Assembly: GCA_049324435.1 (NCBI GenBank)
Contig: JBMOOQ010000063.1
Location: 80,758-144,757, forward strand
Length of the DNA: 64,000 bases
DNA from: Pseudorhodoplanes sp049324435
GTDB lineage: Bacteria; Pseudomonadota; Alphaproteobacteria; Rhizobiales; Xanthobacteraceae
Direction of reading: 5' to 3'
Shown: piece after piece, positions 36,647 to 47,325 of the stretch
How the letters are laid out: every line of letters begins with the position of its first letter
How positions within the stretch are numbered: position 1 is the stretch's first letter
Notes under the pieces: model-generated
What the model saw: the letters and a program-made list of their open reading frames with translations, nothing else
The model's database searches: none
Told to the model about the DNA's origin: nothing
Program-made: the position numbers and the translations under genes

Positions 36647-37573
36647 ATGGCCAATGTTTTCGGCCGGTTTGGCGGCTGGCTTAACCGGCAGGCCTATCTG
36701 CTCGTCTGCCTCACCTATCTGATGTGGTCGCTCAACATCGTGCTCGGGCGTCACATCGCAGGCTCCATTCCGCCGGTGACGCTGAGCGCGCTACGCTGGG
36801 GCATCGGGGCGCTGATCCTCCTGCCCTTTGCATGGCAATATCTGCGGCGTGACTGGCCCGCGATCAGGTCGCACATCCCGATTCTGTGCCTGCTCGGCCT
36901 CACCGGCACTACCGGCTATTCGATCCCGTCCTATTGGGGGCTGCAATACACGCTGGCGATCAACGGCCTTCTGATCCAGTGCACCATGCCGATGGTGATC
37001 GGGCTGATGTCGTATCTGCTGGTCGGCGACCGGCTCGGCAAATGGCAGGTCGCGGGGCTCGTAACGTCCTTCATCGGGGTGGTCGTGATCCTGACACGCG
37101 GCGATCCGGATGTGCTGCATTCTATTTCGTTCAACCGCGGCGACCTCTGGTTCCTGCTGGCGATTCTGATCTTCGCGCTCTACTCGCCGCTCTTGCGCAA
37201 GCGCCCGGCCATGCATCCGCTGTCGTTTCTTGCGGTCACCGCGATCGCGGGCACGGTGCTCGTTCTGCCGCTCGCGGCATGGGAATTGTCGCAGACCGCA
37301 ATGCCCGCCTTTGACGCGCATCGCACTGCCGTGGTGCTCTACATGGCGATCTTCCCGTCGCTGCTCGCCTATCTCTGCTACAACCGCGGCGTCCAGCTGC
37401 TCGGGCCGAATCCGGTCGCTGCGCTCTATCCGCTGATCGTGGTGTTCGGATCGGTGCAGGCGATGCTGTTCCTCGGCGAAGTGCCGCAATGGTTCCACTT
37501 CGTCGGCACGGTGTTCATCGTCGGCGGCGTCTTGCTGGCGACGCGAATGGCAGCGAGAAAATCCGTCGCATAA
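36647..37573 (+). CDS. EamA/DMT family transporter
   Basis: 308 residues with about ten hydrophobic helices in two EamA repeats (first starting YLLVCLTYLMWSLNIVLGRH; second near LWFLLAILIFALYSPLLRKR). DMT exporters move amino acids or metabolites out of the cell; substrate unknown. Divergent from purA. GGGGGG precedes the ATG at 36647. Convergent with serA, 51 bases apart. Confidence 0.87.
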   Translation: MANVFGRFGGWLNRQAYLLVCLTYLMWSLNIVLGRHIAGSIPPVTLSALRWGIGALILLPFAWQYLRRDWPAIRSHIPILCLLGLTGTTGYSIPSYWGLQYTLAINGLLIQCTMPMVIGLMSYLLVGDRLGKWQVAGLVTSFIGVVVILTRGDPDVLHSISFNRGDLWFLLAILIFALYSPLLRKRPAMHPLSFLAVTAIAGTVLVLPLAAWELSQTAMPAFDAHRTAVVLYMAIFPSLLAYLCYNRGVQLLGPNPVAALYPLIVVFGSVQAMLFLGEVPQWFHFVGTVFIVGGVLLATRMAARKSVA

Positions 37574-37624
37574 GACTCGAGCGCGCGAGCTCTCACCCGC
37601 GCGCCCCCGAATCATCGGAGAAAA

Positions 37625-39214
37625 TCAGAACCGCAGCGGCTTTGCCGACTGCACCTGCGGCAGCGCCCGCACCTTCTGCAAAACCGCGTCCGGCAATTCG
37701 CCGTCGATCTCGATCAGCGCGACCGCGTTGCCGCCCGGCTTGTCGCGGCCGACATGGAAGGTCGCGATATTGATCCCGGCCTCGCCCAGCGTTGAGGAGA
37801 AGCGGCCGATGAAGCCCGGCTTGTCGAGATTGGTGATGTAGATCATCGAGGGGCCGAATTCCGCATCCATGCGGATCCCCTTGATATTGACAATGCGCGG
37901 GCGGCCGTCGGCGAACACGGTGCCGGACACCGATCGGGTCTGCCGCTCCGTCGTCACCGTGACCGTAATCAGGCTTTCATAATCGCACTCGCCTTCGCGG
38001 GTGATCTCGTCGATGACCATGCCGCGTTCCTTCGCGACCACCGGTGCGGACACGACGTTGATGTCCTGCAGCATCGGGCGAAGCAGGCCCGCGAGCGCCG
38101 CCGACGTCAGCGCCTTGACCTTCATCTGCGCCACCGCGCCCTCATAGGTGATCGTGACCTTTTCGATGCCGGTCTCGGTGAGCTGGCCCGCGAACGATCC
38201 GAGCTTTTCCGCCAGTTCGATGAAGGGCCGCAGCCGCGGCGCTTCTTCCGCGGTGATCGAGGGGAAGTTGACCGCATTCGAAATCGCACCGCGCAACAGA
38301 TATTCCGACATCTGATCGGCGACCTGCAACGCCACATTCTCCTGCGCCTCGGTGGTCGATGCGCCCAGATGAGGCGTGCAGATCACGTTCGGATGACCAA
38401 ACAGCGGATTTTCGTTGGCGGGTTCGGTGACGAACACGTCGAAAGCAGCGCCCGCCACCTGCCCGGATTCGAGCGCAGCCCTCAGTGCCACTTCGTCAAC
38501 CAGACCGCCGCGCGCGCAATTGATGATGCGCACACCTTTTTTCATCGAAGCGATCGCGTTGGCATCGATGATGTTCTTGGTCTTCTCAGTGAGCGGGGTA
38601 TGCAATGTGATGAAATCGGCGCGCTTGAACAGCTCGTCCAGTTCGACCTTCTCGACACCGAGATCGACGGCGCGTTCCGGCGACAGGAACGGATCGTAGG
38701 CAATCACACGCATGCGAAGGCCAAGCGCCCGGTCGATCACGATCGATCCGATATTGCCGGCACCGATCACGCCGAGCGTCTTGCCGGTGATCTCGACGCC
38801 CATGAAGCGGTTCTTTTCCCACTTGCCGGCCTGGGTCGAAAGATCGGCCGCCGGAATCTGCCGCGCCAGCGCCAGCATCAGCGTGATCGCGTGTTCGGCC
38901 GTCGTGATCGAATTGCCGAACGGCGTGTTCATCACGATGATGCCCTTGGCCGTCGCCGCCGGAATATCGACATTGTCGACGCCGATGCCGGCGCGGCCGA
39001 TCACCTTCAGGTTCTTGGCATTCTGCAGGATTTTCGGCGTCACCTTGGTCGCGGAGCGGATCGCAAGGCCGTCATAATCGCCGATGATGGCGGCAAGCTT
39101 GTCCTTGTCCTTGCCGAGATCGGGCTGGAAATCGACCGTAACGCCGCGATCCTTGAAGATCTGCACGGCGGCCGGAGAGAGAGCGTCGGAGATAAGGACT
39201 TTCGGTGCGGTCAT
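37625..39214 (-). CDS. serA: D-3-phosphoglycerate dehydrogenase
   Basis: 529 residues, the long SerA form. An NAD-binding domain (LGVIGAGNIGSIVIDRALGL), the catalytic Arg in NCARGGLVDE and His in CTPHLGASTTEAQ are followed by an intervening domain and a C-terminal ACT domain (YITNLDKPGFIGRFSSTLGE). It oxidises 3-phosphoglycerate in the first step of serine synthesis. Located downstream of serC on the same strand, separated by repeats. Confidence 0.96.
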   Translation of the reverse strand: MTAPKVLISDALSPAAVQIFKDRGVTVDFQPDLGKDKDKLAAIIGDYDGLAIRSATKVTPKILQNAKNLKVIGRAGIGVDNVDIPAATAKGIIVMNTPFGNSITTAEHAITLMLALARQIPAADLSTQAGKWEKNRFMGVEITGKTLGVIGAGNIGSIVIDRALGLRMRVIAYDPFLSPERAVDLGVEKVELDELFKRADFITLHTPLTEKTKNIIDANAIASMKKGVRIINCARGGLVDEVALRAALESGQVAGAAFDVFVTEPANENPLFGHPNVICTPHLGASTTEAQENVALQVADQMSEYLLRGAISNAVNFPSITAEEAPRLRPFIELAEKLGSFAGQLTETGIEKVTITYEGAVAQMKVKALTSAALAGLLRPMLQDINVVSAPVVAKERGMVIDEITREGECDYESLITVTVTTERQTRSVSGTVFADGRPRIVNIKGIRMDAEFGPSMIYITNLDKPGFIGRFSSTLGEAGINIATFHVGRDKPGGNAVALIEIDGELPDAVLQKVRALPQVQSAKPLRF

Positions 39215-39243
39215 GGTGATGATCCAGAATGTTTTTTGGGATC

Positions 39244-39311
39244 GTCACCCGCGGGCTTGACCCGCGGGTCCATCATGCAAGATGGATGGCCGGGTCAAGC
39301 CCGGCCATGAC
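39244..39311. repeat. Two tandem palindromic repeats between serC and serA
   Basis: CCCGCGGGCTTGACCCGCGGG and GGCCGGGTCAAGCCCGGCC are two members of one repeat family, joined by a GATGG/CCATC-bearing spacer. Related copies lie near 26188 and 63531. They may lower read-through from serC to serA or stabilise mRNA ends. Confidence 0.7.
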
Positions 39312-39329
39312 GCTGTGCGTGGATGGGCG

Positions 39330-40502
<1,173 letters not shown>

Positions 40503-40642
40503 TGGTCTATCCTTCCAGATAGCACGCCCGCTCGTTGGGGAGGGGTGGCCCACGGACGGGGATAAGGACAGAGCGGCATTCCGTCAAGCGGCGGCGAACG
40601 AAAACTTTGGTAGCGGATGCATGAACGCACCGCGCAGTCCGG

Positions 40643-43429
40643 TCAGTCCGCAGAATTTGCGCCGACGATTTCGAATGCACCCCACACTGCAGGATAGGCA
40701 TTCCAGGGATCGTCCGGATCGTCGAGCAGCTGCACCATCGCGCGCCGCAGGGCATCCGCGCGTCCGGCCTTCGGATCCTTCGACAGGATATCGAATGTCG
40801 CCGTGGTCAGCTTTGTTGCGGCATCGGACAGCACCGCCCAGTGCGTCACAAGAAGCGAGCGCGCACCGGCATAGAAGAATGCACGCGCCAGTCCGGACAG
40901 ACCGTCCGCATTCGGCGTATCGCCTGCAGCGGTATTGCATCCCGACAGCACCACCCAGTCGGCGTTGAGCGAAAGCTTCGCCACTTCGCTCGATGTCAGC
41001 AATCCATCGTCGAACGCGGTGGGCTGCGCAGGCAGCGTCATCGCGAGCGACGGCTCGCCCACCCCGGTCACGTCGCCGGCCACGAGTCCGTGCGTTGCGA
41101 AATAGACGATGCGGTAATCCGACAATGCCGCCTGCTTGACCGCGGTTTCGGTGGCCGCCGCTCCGATCAGGACTGCATCTTTCGCACCGAGCTTGTTTGC
41201 AACGATGGTGATTTCGTCCGCAGTGTCGGCGAGCCGCGGCAGTGCATTCGCGAGCATGGCGCGATCCACGCCCGCACCCTTCCAGAATTCGGTGAACGAC
41301 GCATTCACGCTCCGCCGCTGGCCGGCGATGCGGCGCTGCGCCTTCTGGATGCGCTCGTCGTCCGGCCCGCCGAAGACCGGATCGCCGAATCCGATCATCG
41401 GTTTCGGTGCACGCGCCTTTGCCGCAGTGGCGCCGATGGCGGTGAGACTTGCGACCGACGGCAGGATCGAGATGGCGGTCCGCTTCACGATCCAGTCGGC
41501 GTTGCGATACGGCGCAAGCGGATCGCTTCCGGGCGCGGCCGCTTCCGGTACTTTCGTGACCAGCAGGTTGAACGGCAGCGCGGCCAGCGAGCCCGAAGGC
41601 ACGACGACCCAATGCGTCTTGTCCCGGACAAGCTCGTCCGCCGGAACCAGCAGGCGATACATCTCATGGGCCCGCGCAAGATCGAACAGCGCAGGTTTGC
41701 CGGCATCGACCGATTTGACGGCGGCATCGATGTCGAGGCCGGCGCGGAAGTCGCGAACCCTTTGCGCCAGATCCTGCCGGCTGACAGGTACGGCCTGCCA
41801 TCGCACATCGGCCGCGGTCACGGTAAAGACATGCAACGCGGCATCGGCCGGATGGAAGTAGATCAATGCCTCATGCGGCTTCAGCAAAGCCTGCACGTCA
41901 TTTGCCGGCAACGGCCTGCCGCTTGCGAGCGATGCGTAAGCCGGAAAGCGCGCGGTCACATCCATGCCGAGGCTGTCGATCCGCGCGGCGAGTTTGGAAA
42001 GCTGCTCGCGCAAGGCGGCGTCCTGCGCCGGATTGCGCCGGACGCCCGCCATCGCGGCCGCAAGCGCCGCATCAGTGCGCCGGTATTCCGCCAGCGCATC
42101 CTGTTGCGCACGGATCAGGCGCGCGAGGTCGTCGTTTCCGGTCCCGAACCGCAGCGACAATTGGTTGAGAGCGCTCGCCGCGGTCGATTCGTTGATCCAT
42201 TGCGCGGTCTGGAACGCTTCGGCGGCCGCCTCGTGACCCAGCGCCCCGGCTTTGCGCGCATCGTCGAGAACGCTAAGATGCCGCTCGACGAGTGAACGGA
42301 TATCGATGGCGGACTGGGCGCGTCCGTCCTTGAATTCGGTCGATGCAATTTCCACGGCCTGACGCGAATAGGCGACCCCCTCCGGAATTTTGCCGCTGCG
42401 CATCTGTACCGCCGCCAGGTTGAACAGCGTGAGCGCGGTCGAGCTATGCGCCGGACCAAAGGCGGCGCGCTGGAGATCGAGCAGGCGCTTGAAGATCGCA
42501 TCCGCATTGGCAAGGTCGCCGGCATAGGAATAGGCACTGCCGAGATTGGATAGCATCGGCGCCGCTGCGGGATGGTTCGAACCGAATGTTTTTTCAGCGA
42601 TCGACAGCGAATAGCGCAACAGCTCGATCGCATCCTTCGGGCGCCCGCTGGACGAATACATCTCGGCGAGATTGTTCAGCGGCGGAAGAAGATCGGGATG
42701 ATTGCGCCCGAGCGCCTTTTGCTTCAGCGCGATTGCCTCTTTGTATAAGGTCTCTGCGTCAGCCTTGCGGTTTGCGCGCGCATAGACCAGCGCGAGATTC
42801 ACCATGGGCCGCGACATCTCGACCGGATTGGGCCGCTGGGTGCGCCGCCAGATCTCGATCGCCCGCCGCAACACCGGTTCGGCCTCGGCAAAACGCCCGG
42901 CATCGATATAGGTGCCGCCGATCGAATTCAGCGATGTGGCAACCGGCGGCGAATTGAGACCGGCGGTCTTTTCATGAATATCCTGCGCCGACTGGAAATA
43001 CCGGATCGCCTCGTCGTACCGGCGCGCCCGCTTGGCAAATTCCCCAAGATTGCCGAGCCCGATCGCCACATCCGGGCTCTGCTCGCCGCTGACCCGCTTC
43101 AGGATCGCAACCGACTGCCGCAGCAATCCGTCCGCCTCACCCAGTTGCCCGACATTGGCATAGGACACCGCAAGAATATTCAGAAGCGACGCATACGGGC
43201 GGCTGATCTCGCCCGCCGCCTGACGCAGCGGCCGCTCAAGCTCGCGCCCCCTCGCAATGACCTGCGGGTATTGCCCTGCGCGATACAATTGCTCGATCGC
43301 GACAAGCTCATCGGTTATGGCGCCGCGCTGTTGTGCGTTCGCCGGCGGCGCAACGGCCAAGCCGAATGCGATGATGCAGGATGCAAGGCATGCAATCGAT
43401 GCGGCGATACGGCAGAATGCAGTTTTCAT
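40643..43429 (-). CDS. Secreted TPR-CHAT domain protein (caspase-fold protease-like)
   Basis: 928 residues. A signal peptide (IACLASCIIAFGLAVAPPANA) is followed by about ten TPR units (residues ~60-400: YDEAIRYFQSAQDIHEKTAG type), a helical linker, and a C-terminal CHAT domain. The CHAT catalytic pair is seen as YFATHGLVAGD (His) and VLSGCNTAAGD (Cys). CHAT domains are caspase-like cysteine proteases. ATG 43429 gives the signal peptide. Presumed periplasmic. Substrate unknown. Opposite in orientation to the island caspase and unrelated to it in layout. Confidence 0.88.
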   Translation of the reverse strand: MKTAFCRIAASIACLASCIIAFGLAVAPPANAQQRGAITDELVAIEQLYRAGQYPQVIARGRELERPLRQAAGEISRPYASLLNILAVSYANVGQLGEADGLLRQSVAILKRVSGEQSPDVAIGLGNLGEFAKRARRYDEAIRYFQSAQDIHEKTAGLNSPPVATSLNSIGGTYIDAGRFAEAEPVLRRAIEIWRRTQRPNPVEMSRPMVNLALVYARANRKADAETLYKEAIALKQKALGRNHPDLLPPLNNLAEMYSSSGRPKDAIELLRYSLSIAEKTFGSNHPAAAPMLSNLGSAYSYAGDLANADAIFKRLLDLQRAAFGPAHSSTALTLFNLAAVQMRSGKIPEGVAYSRQAVEIASTEFKDGRAQSAIDIRSLVERHLSVLDDARKAGALGHEAAAEAFQTAQWINESTAASALNQLSLRFGTGNDDLARLIRAQQDALAEYRRTDAALAAAMAGVRRNPAQDAALREQLSKLAARIDSLGMDVTARFPAYASLASGRPLPANDVQALLKPHEALIYFHPADAALHVFTVTAADVRWQAVPVSRQDLAQRVRDFRAGLDIDAAVKSVDAGKPALFDLARAHEMYRLLVPADELVRDKTHWVVVPSGSLAALPFNLLVTKVPEAAAPGSDPLAPYRNADWIVKRTAISILPSVASLTAIGATAAKARAPKPMIGFGDPVFGGPDDERIQKAQRRIAGQRRSVNASFTEFWKGAGVDRAMLANALPRLADTADEITIVANKLGAKDAVLIGAAATETAVKQAALSDYRIVYFATHGLVAGDVTGVGEPSLAMTLPAQPTAFDDGLLTSSEVAKLSLNADWVVLSGCNTAAGDTPNADGLSGLARAFFYAGARSLLVTHWAVLSDAATKLTTATFDILSKDPKAGRADALRRAMVQLLDDPDDPWNAYPAVWGAFEIVGANSAD

Positions 43430-43580
43430 CGCAATCCCGGGACCAAAATGCTTTGGTATCAAGGATTGCAAAGCTATCGCACAGCGGAGCTTTGTCCAGA
43501 TTTGGACGCCGCTCCGCACGCACAGTTTCGTGCGCGGACCGTCACACTGCCGTTATCTGCGATGTGCCTGCCGCGCCGCG

Positions 43581-44285
43581 TCAATCAAAATTGTAGCGCA
43601 GGCCGATGCGGAATTCGTTTGCGGTCAGATCATTCAGTTTCAGGGCATTGGCGAGACCCGTATTGAAGGAGACCTCGCCGAGATTCATGCGGCGGTAGCT
43701 GAAATCCACCAGCCAGCGCGGCGCGAAACACCATGCAAAACCGGCCATATAGGCCCAGGCGAATTCGGTCTGCGACTGATAATCGGTCGTCAGACTGCCC
43801 AGCGGCGCATTGAAGTCATTGGAGCGAAAGCCCGCGACGCCCACGCCGGCGCCGACATAAGGCGTCACGCCGTTCCAGGTGCCGAGATCGATGTAGAGAT
43901 TGCCCAGTGCCGTCCAGGATTCGACCTTGCCGGAAAAGGTGCCAAGCGAACTGTCGCCGGAAAAGCGCGCCTTGCCGGCATAGTCGATCGTGACATCGGC
44001 GCGGAACCAGCCGGCCTTGTAGCCGCCGCCGGCGCCGACCATGGCGACTTCGCTCAAATCGGTATTCGTCGGCAGCGGAAACATCGAGGTGACACTGCCA
44101 ATGCTGGTGTTGGTCCGATAGCCGATATCGCCGCGCAGATACCAGCCGGACACAAATTCGGTCACGGCCCCTGCCGGCCGGTATGGCGAATAGACACCCG
44201 GCATGTCGGCCGCGCCTGCGGACTGCGGTTGGGTGCAAACGGCAGCAAGCCCGGCACAGATCGCAAGTGTCTTCAGAGTACGCAT
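43581..44285 (-). CDS. Outer-membrane beta-barrel protein
   Basis: 234 residues. A signal peptide (TLAICAGLAAVCTQPQSAGA) is followed by ADMPG and alternating aromatic-hydrophobic strands; the C terminus ends RIGLRYNFD, a typical barrel-final Phe pattern. Family: rhizobial Omp25/RopB-like porin. The paralogue at 45631 shares GWYLRGDIG and the NLYIDLG/NAYVDLG and FVGAGIG-type segments. ATG 44285. A CtrA-like box lies 67 bases upstream. Confidence 0.86.
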   Translation of the reverse strand: MRTLKTLAICAGLAAVCTQPQSAGAADMPGVYSPYRPAGAVTEFVSGWYLRGDIGYRTNTSIGSVTSMFPLPTNTDLSEVAMVGAGGGYKAGWFRADVTIDYAGKARFSGDSSLGTFSGKVESWTALGNLYIDLGTWNGVTPYVGAGVGVAGFRSNDFNAPLGSLTTDYQSQTEFAWAYMAGFAWCFAPRWLVDFSYRRMNLGEVSFNTGLANALKLNDLTANEFRIGLRYNFD

Positions 44286-44351
44286 CGGCACATTTCCTTC
44301 GGCGGTCGCCCAAACGGGCGTCAACATTCCGGAAACCATAAATGCCGTTGG

Positions 44352-44367
44352 TTAAGGCTTCGCTAAC
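44352..44367. promoter_or_regulatory. CtrA-type box, one mismatch (TTAA-N7-CTAAC)
   Basis: TTAA at 44352-44355, seven bases, then CTAAC. Lies upstream of the barrel gene ending at 44285 and between it and the divergent acyltransferase. The same kind of box precedes the paralogous barrel gene. Confidence 0.4.
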
Positions 44368-44528
44368 CATAACAACCTGCACAACCAGCATTGCCGGGAC
44401 CCCACCGGCTTCATGAACTGCCGGACATTGACTCTGTTTCGCGGAAGCGGCTGCACGCATCCCCGCGAAACGGTATCGTTGTGGCGAACGGACAAGAGTC
44501 CCCGCCACGGCAGCGCGCCGGAGACATC

Positions 44529-45551
44529 ATGACGCGATCCGTACGCATCGACTGGGTCGACTACGCGAAGGGTATCTCGATCATTCTGGTCGTGATGATG
44601 CATTCGACATTGTCGAGCGAAGCCGCATTGCATGCGGACGGCTGGATGCACCCGTTGGTGGAGTTTGCGAAGCCGTTCCGGATTCCGGCCTTCTTCCTGA
44701 TCGCAGGCCTGTTCGCCGCGCACGCGATCGGCACCGAGTGGCGCAGCTTCATCGATCGCAAGATCCTTCACTTCGTCTATTTCTACATCCTGTGGCTCAC
44801 CATCCAGTTCGCATTCCGCGGACCGGTCTATGCCGCCGATGGCGGCGTGCTGGAGGCCGTGCGTCAGTATCTTCTCGCCTTCGCCGATCCATTCGGCACA
44901 TTGTGGTTCATCTATCTGCTGCCGGTATTCTTCCTTGCAGCACGGCTCGTGCGCGGCCTGCCGCCGATGCTTGTGGTCGTTGCCGCGGCGCTTCTGCAAA
45001 GCGCGCATATCGAGACCGGCTGGACGCTGATCGACGAGTTTGCGGCACGCTTCGTGTATTTTTATGCCGGCGCCCTCGCCGGCCAAACGATCGTCGCGCA
45101 TGCGGACTGGTTCCGCGCGCGCCCGCTCGCGACGGTCTGCGGTCTCGCGGTCTGGGCGATCGTCACGGCGGCCTGCGTGAGCGCGGGTCTTTCGGCATGG
45201 CCGGGCATCTCGCTGTTGCTCGGATTTGCCGGAGCGGCTGCGGTGATCGCTGTCTCGGTGCTGCTGGCCCGCGCCGGCCTGCTCGGCTTTATCCGTTACT
45301 GCGGGCAGAATTCACTGGTGATCTATCTCGCGTTTTTCCTGCCGATGGCGGTAACGCGGATCGCTCTGGTCAGGACCGGCATCGTCACCGATCCGGGAAC
45401 CGTTGCATTTCTGGTAACGTCCGTCGCGGTGGCAGTGCCGCTGGTGCTGCACATGCTGGTCCGCGGCACCGCATTCCGCTTCCTGTTCGAGCGCCCGGAC
45501 CGGTTTCGCCTCACCGTGCCGAAACGCACCGCAATGCAGCCGGCGGAATAA
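44529..45551 (+). CDS. Acyltransferase 3 family membrane protein
   Basis: 340 residues. The start RIDWVDYAKGISIILVVMMH gives the family's Asp and His near the first helix; about ten hydrophobic segments follow. Such enzymes acylate or succinylate cell-surface glycans (OpgC, NodX relatives). ATG 44529 after a weak ribosome site. Divergent from the barrel gene at 43581 and convergent with that at 45631. Acceptor unknown. Confidence 0.85.
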   Translation: MTRSVRIDWVDYAKGISIILVVMMHSTLSSEAALHADGWMHPLVEFAKPFRIPAFFLIAGLFAAHAIGTEWRSFIDRKILHFVYFYILWLTIQFAFRGPVYAADGGVLEAVRQYLLAFADPFGTLWFIYLLPVFFLAARLVRGLPPMLVVVAAALLQSAHIETGWTLIDEFAARFVYFYAGALAGQTIVAHADWFRARPLATVCGLAVWAIVTAACVSAGLSAWPGISLLLGFAGAAAVIAVSVLLARAGLLGFIRYCGQNSLVIYLAFFLPMAVTRIALVRTGIVTDPGTVAFLVTSVAVAVPLVLHMLVRGTAFRFLFERPDRFRLTVPKRTAMQPAE

Positions 45552-45577
45552 CGGCACGTTCGCTTCAAAAAGCAGAC

Positions 45578-45600
45578 GAGGCGGAGCCCCGCTCCGCCTC
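45578..45600. terminator. Bidirectional stem-loop between convergent genes
   Basis: GAGGCGGAGC pairs perfectly with GCTCCGCCTC around CCC. On the minus strand it is followed after eight bases by TTTTT. It separates the acyltransferase and outer-membrane protein genes. Confidence 0.75.
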
Positions 45601-45630
45601 TCCGCGTCTCCCGTTCGCCGAAAATCCGTA

Positions 45631-46488
45631 TCAGCCCTTGCGCATCAGCGGCGGCGCCGGCGAATAGACCGGAGCCGGCGGATTGTAGGACGGCGGCGGC
45701 GGCGCATAGGCCGGCATGGCCACCGGCGCAACCGTTTCGGTCGGCGACAGATTCCAGCGCAGGCCGAGCTTGAAGTCGTGCGAGGTCACGTTGTTGAGAT
45801 TGATCGGATTGTAGACGGGGTTGACGCCGTTGTAGCCGATCATGTCTCCCGATGAGAAATCGCCGAGGCTCGTATAGCGGTAGGCGAATTCGGCGGTGAA
45901 GTTCGGCGTCACCTTGTAGGCGATACCGGCATGCAGCGCCCAGGCGAACTCCCATTGCGATGTGCCGGGAGCATAACCCGTCGCACCGGTCTGGTTGTTC
46001 TGGTCACGCCAGTTGTCAATGCTGTTGCGCGAATAGCCAATGCCCGCACCGACGAATGGCGTGAAGCACCACCAGGTGCCCAGATCGACATAAGCGTTGG
46101 CGAGGAATAGCCATTCACTCTTTGTGCCATAATAGTCGTTGGAACCGGCCCCATAAGTGTCGAGACCGCGGAAAGTCGTGCCGCCACGATATTCACCGGT
46201 GATGTCGGCGCGCAGCCAGTTGTTGAACTGATAACCGATACCGAGACCAGCGAGCATTCCGGAGCTGACGTCCTTTTCCAGAACGGTCACAGAAGGAGTG
46301 TATGCTGGGCTCGTGAGCTCATCGACCTTCTGATTGGTCATGCCGATATCGCCGCGCAGATACCAGCCGCCGGTCTGCAGCACGACCGGGGCCTTGTAGA
46401 CCGGCAACGGCATGTCGGCCGCAATGGCAGGCCCTGCAAGCGTGATGGCTGCAGCCCCCGCGATCAAACTCGTCTTGATACGTTTCAT
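45631..46488 (-). CDS. Outer-membrane beta-barrel protein (Omp25/RopB-like) with Pro-rich tail
   Basis: 285 residues. Signal peptide (SLIAGAAAITLAGPAIAADM), barrel strands with GWYLRGDIGMTNQKV, NAYVDLGTWW, FVGAGIGYSRN and FKLGLRWNLS, then a 35-residue Pro/Ala/Tyr tail ending PAPPLMRKG. Related to the gene at 43581. Major outer-membrane proteins of this type are abundant in rhizobia. A perfect TTAA-N7-TTAAC box lies about 50 bases upstream of the ATG. Confidence 0.9.
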   Translation of the reverse strand: MKRIKTSLIAGAAAITLAGPAIAADMPLPVYKAPVVLQTGGWYLRGDIGMTNQKVDELTSPAYTPSVTVLEKDVSSGMLAGLGIGYQFNNWLRADITGEYRGGTTFRGLDTYGAGSNDYYGTKSEWLFLANAYVDLGTWWCFTPFVGAGIGYSRNSIDNWRDQNNQTGATGYAPGTSQWEFAWALHAGIAYKVTPNFTAEFAYRYTSLGDFSSGDMIGYNGVNPVYNPINLNNVTSHDFKLGLRWNLSPTETVAPVAMPAYAPPPPSYNPPAPVYSPAPPLMRKG

Positions 46489-46538
46489 AATCCGTCCTCA
46501 CTCGGCGAATGGAGTGAGCGGACCGTCGCAGAAATTGC

Positions 46539-46554
46539 TTAAGCGGCGCTTAAC
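46539..46554. promoter_or_regulatory. CtrA-type box, perfect (TTAA-N7-TTAAC)
   Basis: TTAAGCGGCGCTTAAC exactly fits the CtrA full-site consensus. A second TTAAC lies 15 bases beyond. It is placed 51 bases upstream of the outer-membrane protein ATG, where it could repress or activate the promoter. Confidence 0.55.
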
Positions 46555-46732
46555 CTTGATTTTTAACCGCGATTATTAACCTTTGCGCCGTTCCGGATGC
46601 ATTTATACCGGTCCCGTTCCGGTTTTCTTTACCGGCTGTCAATCATCACGAATGCTTCGTTAACAAACGAAAGCGCGGCGCAAGGCGCCGCGCAAATTTT
46701 GCGATGATGTGATTCGCGCCCGCGGCGCCAGA

Positions 46733-47215
46733 TCAGTCGTCTTCGAGCTTGCCGATGTGGTGCTGCGAGTAGAGTTCGAGGCCGACCTTCTTGATCAGAT
46801 CGAGCTGGGTTTCGAGGAAGTCGATGTGATGTTCCTCGTCCTTCATCAGCTGCTCGAACAGATCGCGCGACACATAATCCTTCACCGAATGGCAGTAGGT
46901 CGCAGCCTCCTGATAGAGGTTGCGCGCGTCATGCTCGGCGGCGAGATCGCACTCCATCACTTCCTTGACGGTCTGCCCGATGCGCAGCGGATCGAGCACC
47001 TGCATGTTCGGGAAGCCGTCGAGGAACAGGATGCGCTCGGCGAACTTGTCGGCGTGATGCATTTCCTCGATCGATTCCGCCTTCCACTTCTTGGCGAGAT
47101 CCTTGAAGCCCCAATTGTCCAGGATGCGGTAATGCAGCCAGTACTGATTGATCGCCGTCAGCTCGCTGCGAAGACCCTTGTTCAGATACTCAACGACTTT
47201 GGGGTCGCCCTTCAT
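46733..47215 (-). CDS. bfr: Bacterioferritin
   Basis: 160 residues. Ferroxidase residues E18, E51, H54, E94, E127 and H130 and the haem-ligating M52 (EEMHHADKFAER) all sit as in E. coli Bfr. It stores iron as ferric mineral and releases it with the Bfd ferredoxin. Start ATG 47215 (MKGDPKVVEYL). Bfd is the next gene upstream on the same strand. An Irr-type box lies 23 bases before the ATG. Confidence 0.96.
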   Translation of the reverse strand: MKGDPKVVEYLNKGLRSELTAINQYWLHYRILDNWGFKDLAKKWKAESIEEMHHADKFAERILFLDGFPNMQVLDPLRIGQTVKEVMECDLAAEHDARNLYQEAATYCHSVKDYVSRDLFEQLMKDEEHHIDFLETQLDLIKKVGLELYSQHHIGKLEDD

Positions 47216-47237
47216 GGCCGCATGCTCCTTGCAACTG

Positions 47238-47254
47238 TTTGGAGCCGTTCTAAA
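47238..47254. promoter_or_regulatory. Irr iron-control (ICE) type box upstream of bfr
   Basis: Read on the minus strand it is TTTAGAA-CGG-CTCCAAA, an imperfect palindrome matching the TTTAGAA-N3-TTCTAAA form at 12 of 14 arm positions. In rhizobia Irr represses bfr under low iron through such elements. Confidence 0.5.
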
Positions 47255-47325
47255 CAAAGCGGCTAACGACGGCAAGGTGCGCGCTGCACAATGGCGCACC
47301 GGAACTCACAGCTGCGGCAATTTGA

